From contig PLLI01000022.1 of the NCBI GenBank assembly GCA_003140915.1, positions 1-5,243 of the forward strand: DNA of 5,243 nucleotides, given 5' to 3'. Below, in pieces: positions 5,243 through 5,243 of the stretch. Numbering within the stretch: position 1 is the stretch's first letter; each line of letters opens with the position of its first letter. Made by a program: the position numbers and the translations under genes. The notes beneath the pieces were generated by a model. The model was not told where the DNA came from. It saw nothing but the letters and a program-made list of their open reading frames with translations, and did not search any database. Origin of the DNA: Candidatus Omnitrophota bacterium. Its GTDB lineage: Bacteria; Omnitrophota; Gorgyraeia; 2-01-FULL-45-10.

Positions 5243-5243
5243 G

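Noticed and set aside
1..5243. CRISPR arrays, tRNA or rRNA genes, insertion sequences
   Set aside because: I saw no evenly spaced short repeats, cloverleaf-like sequences, rRNA motifs or transposase frames on either strand.

Overview
The window carries four protein-coding genes, all on the minus strand, so transcription runs from high to low coordinates. In that order they are: the C-terminal end of a polytopic membrane protein (5045-5242, cut by the window edge); a CobO/BtuR-type cob(I)alamin adenosyltransferase (4521-5045); an unrecognised secreted protein of 330 residues (3140-4132); and the first 939 residues of a very large secreted protein (1-2819, running off the left edge). That last protein has an IPT/TIG domain, a seven-repeat FG-GAP/VCBS beta-propeller and at least three Ig-like modules. 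It stays open for its whole length in the window, so ORF lists that require both ends can miss it. Plus-strand ORFs here are shadows.

The two intergenic regions carry most of the regulatory content. Between the two secreted-protein genes (2820-3139) is a sequence that reads on the minus strand as a cyclic-di-GMP-I (GEMM-I) riboswitch. It has the GGYAAACC element, a GUAA tetraloop hairpin, the ACAAA segment, ACGGGCC and TAGCCGG. The 3' conserved strand of the aptamer is also the 5' arm of a strong intrinsic terminator, which implies an ON switch: c-di-GMP binding should prevent termination and allow expression of the large surface protein. Upstream of the riboswitch, 3035-3103 holds an inverted repeat with two competing partners. 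The other region (4133-4520) begins with a consensus sigma70-type promoter (TTGACA, 18 nt, TATAAT), followed by a roughly 250-nt leader. The leader contains a compact predicted three-way-junction RNA that I cannot assign to a known class, then two strong in-frame ribosome binding sites and start codons for the secreted protein.

The organism is probably an uncultured Gram-negative-type bacterium. The large repetitive secreted protein, moderate GC content and c-di-GMP switch would fit a lineage such as Omnitrophota, but this is a weak inference because no taxonomic marker is present. Functionally, the left half looks like a surface or extracellular-matrix locus. A constitutive-looking promoter drives a small secreted protein, and a c-di-GMP gate within or behind the same transcript controls a large adhesin-like protein. 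The right half is a small housekeeping pair in which the membrane protein stop and the adenosyltransferase start overlap (TAATG).
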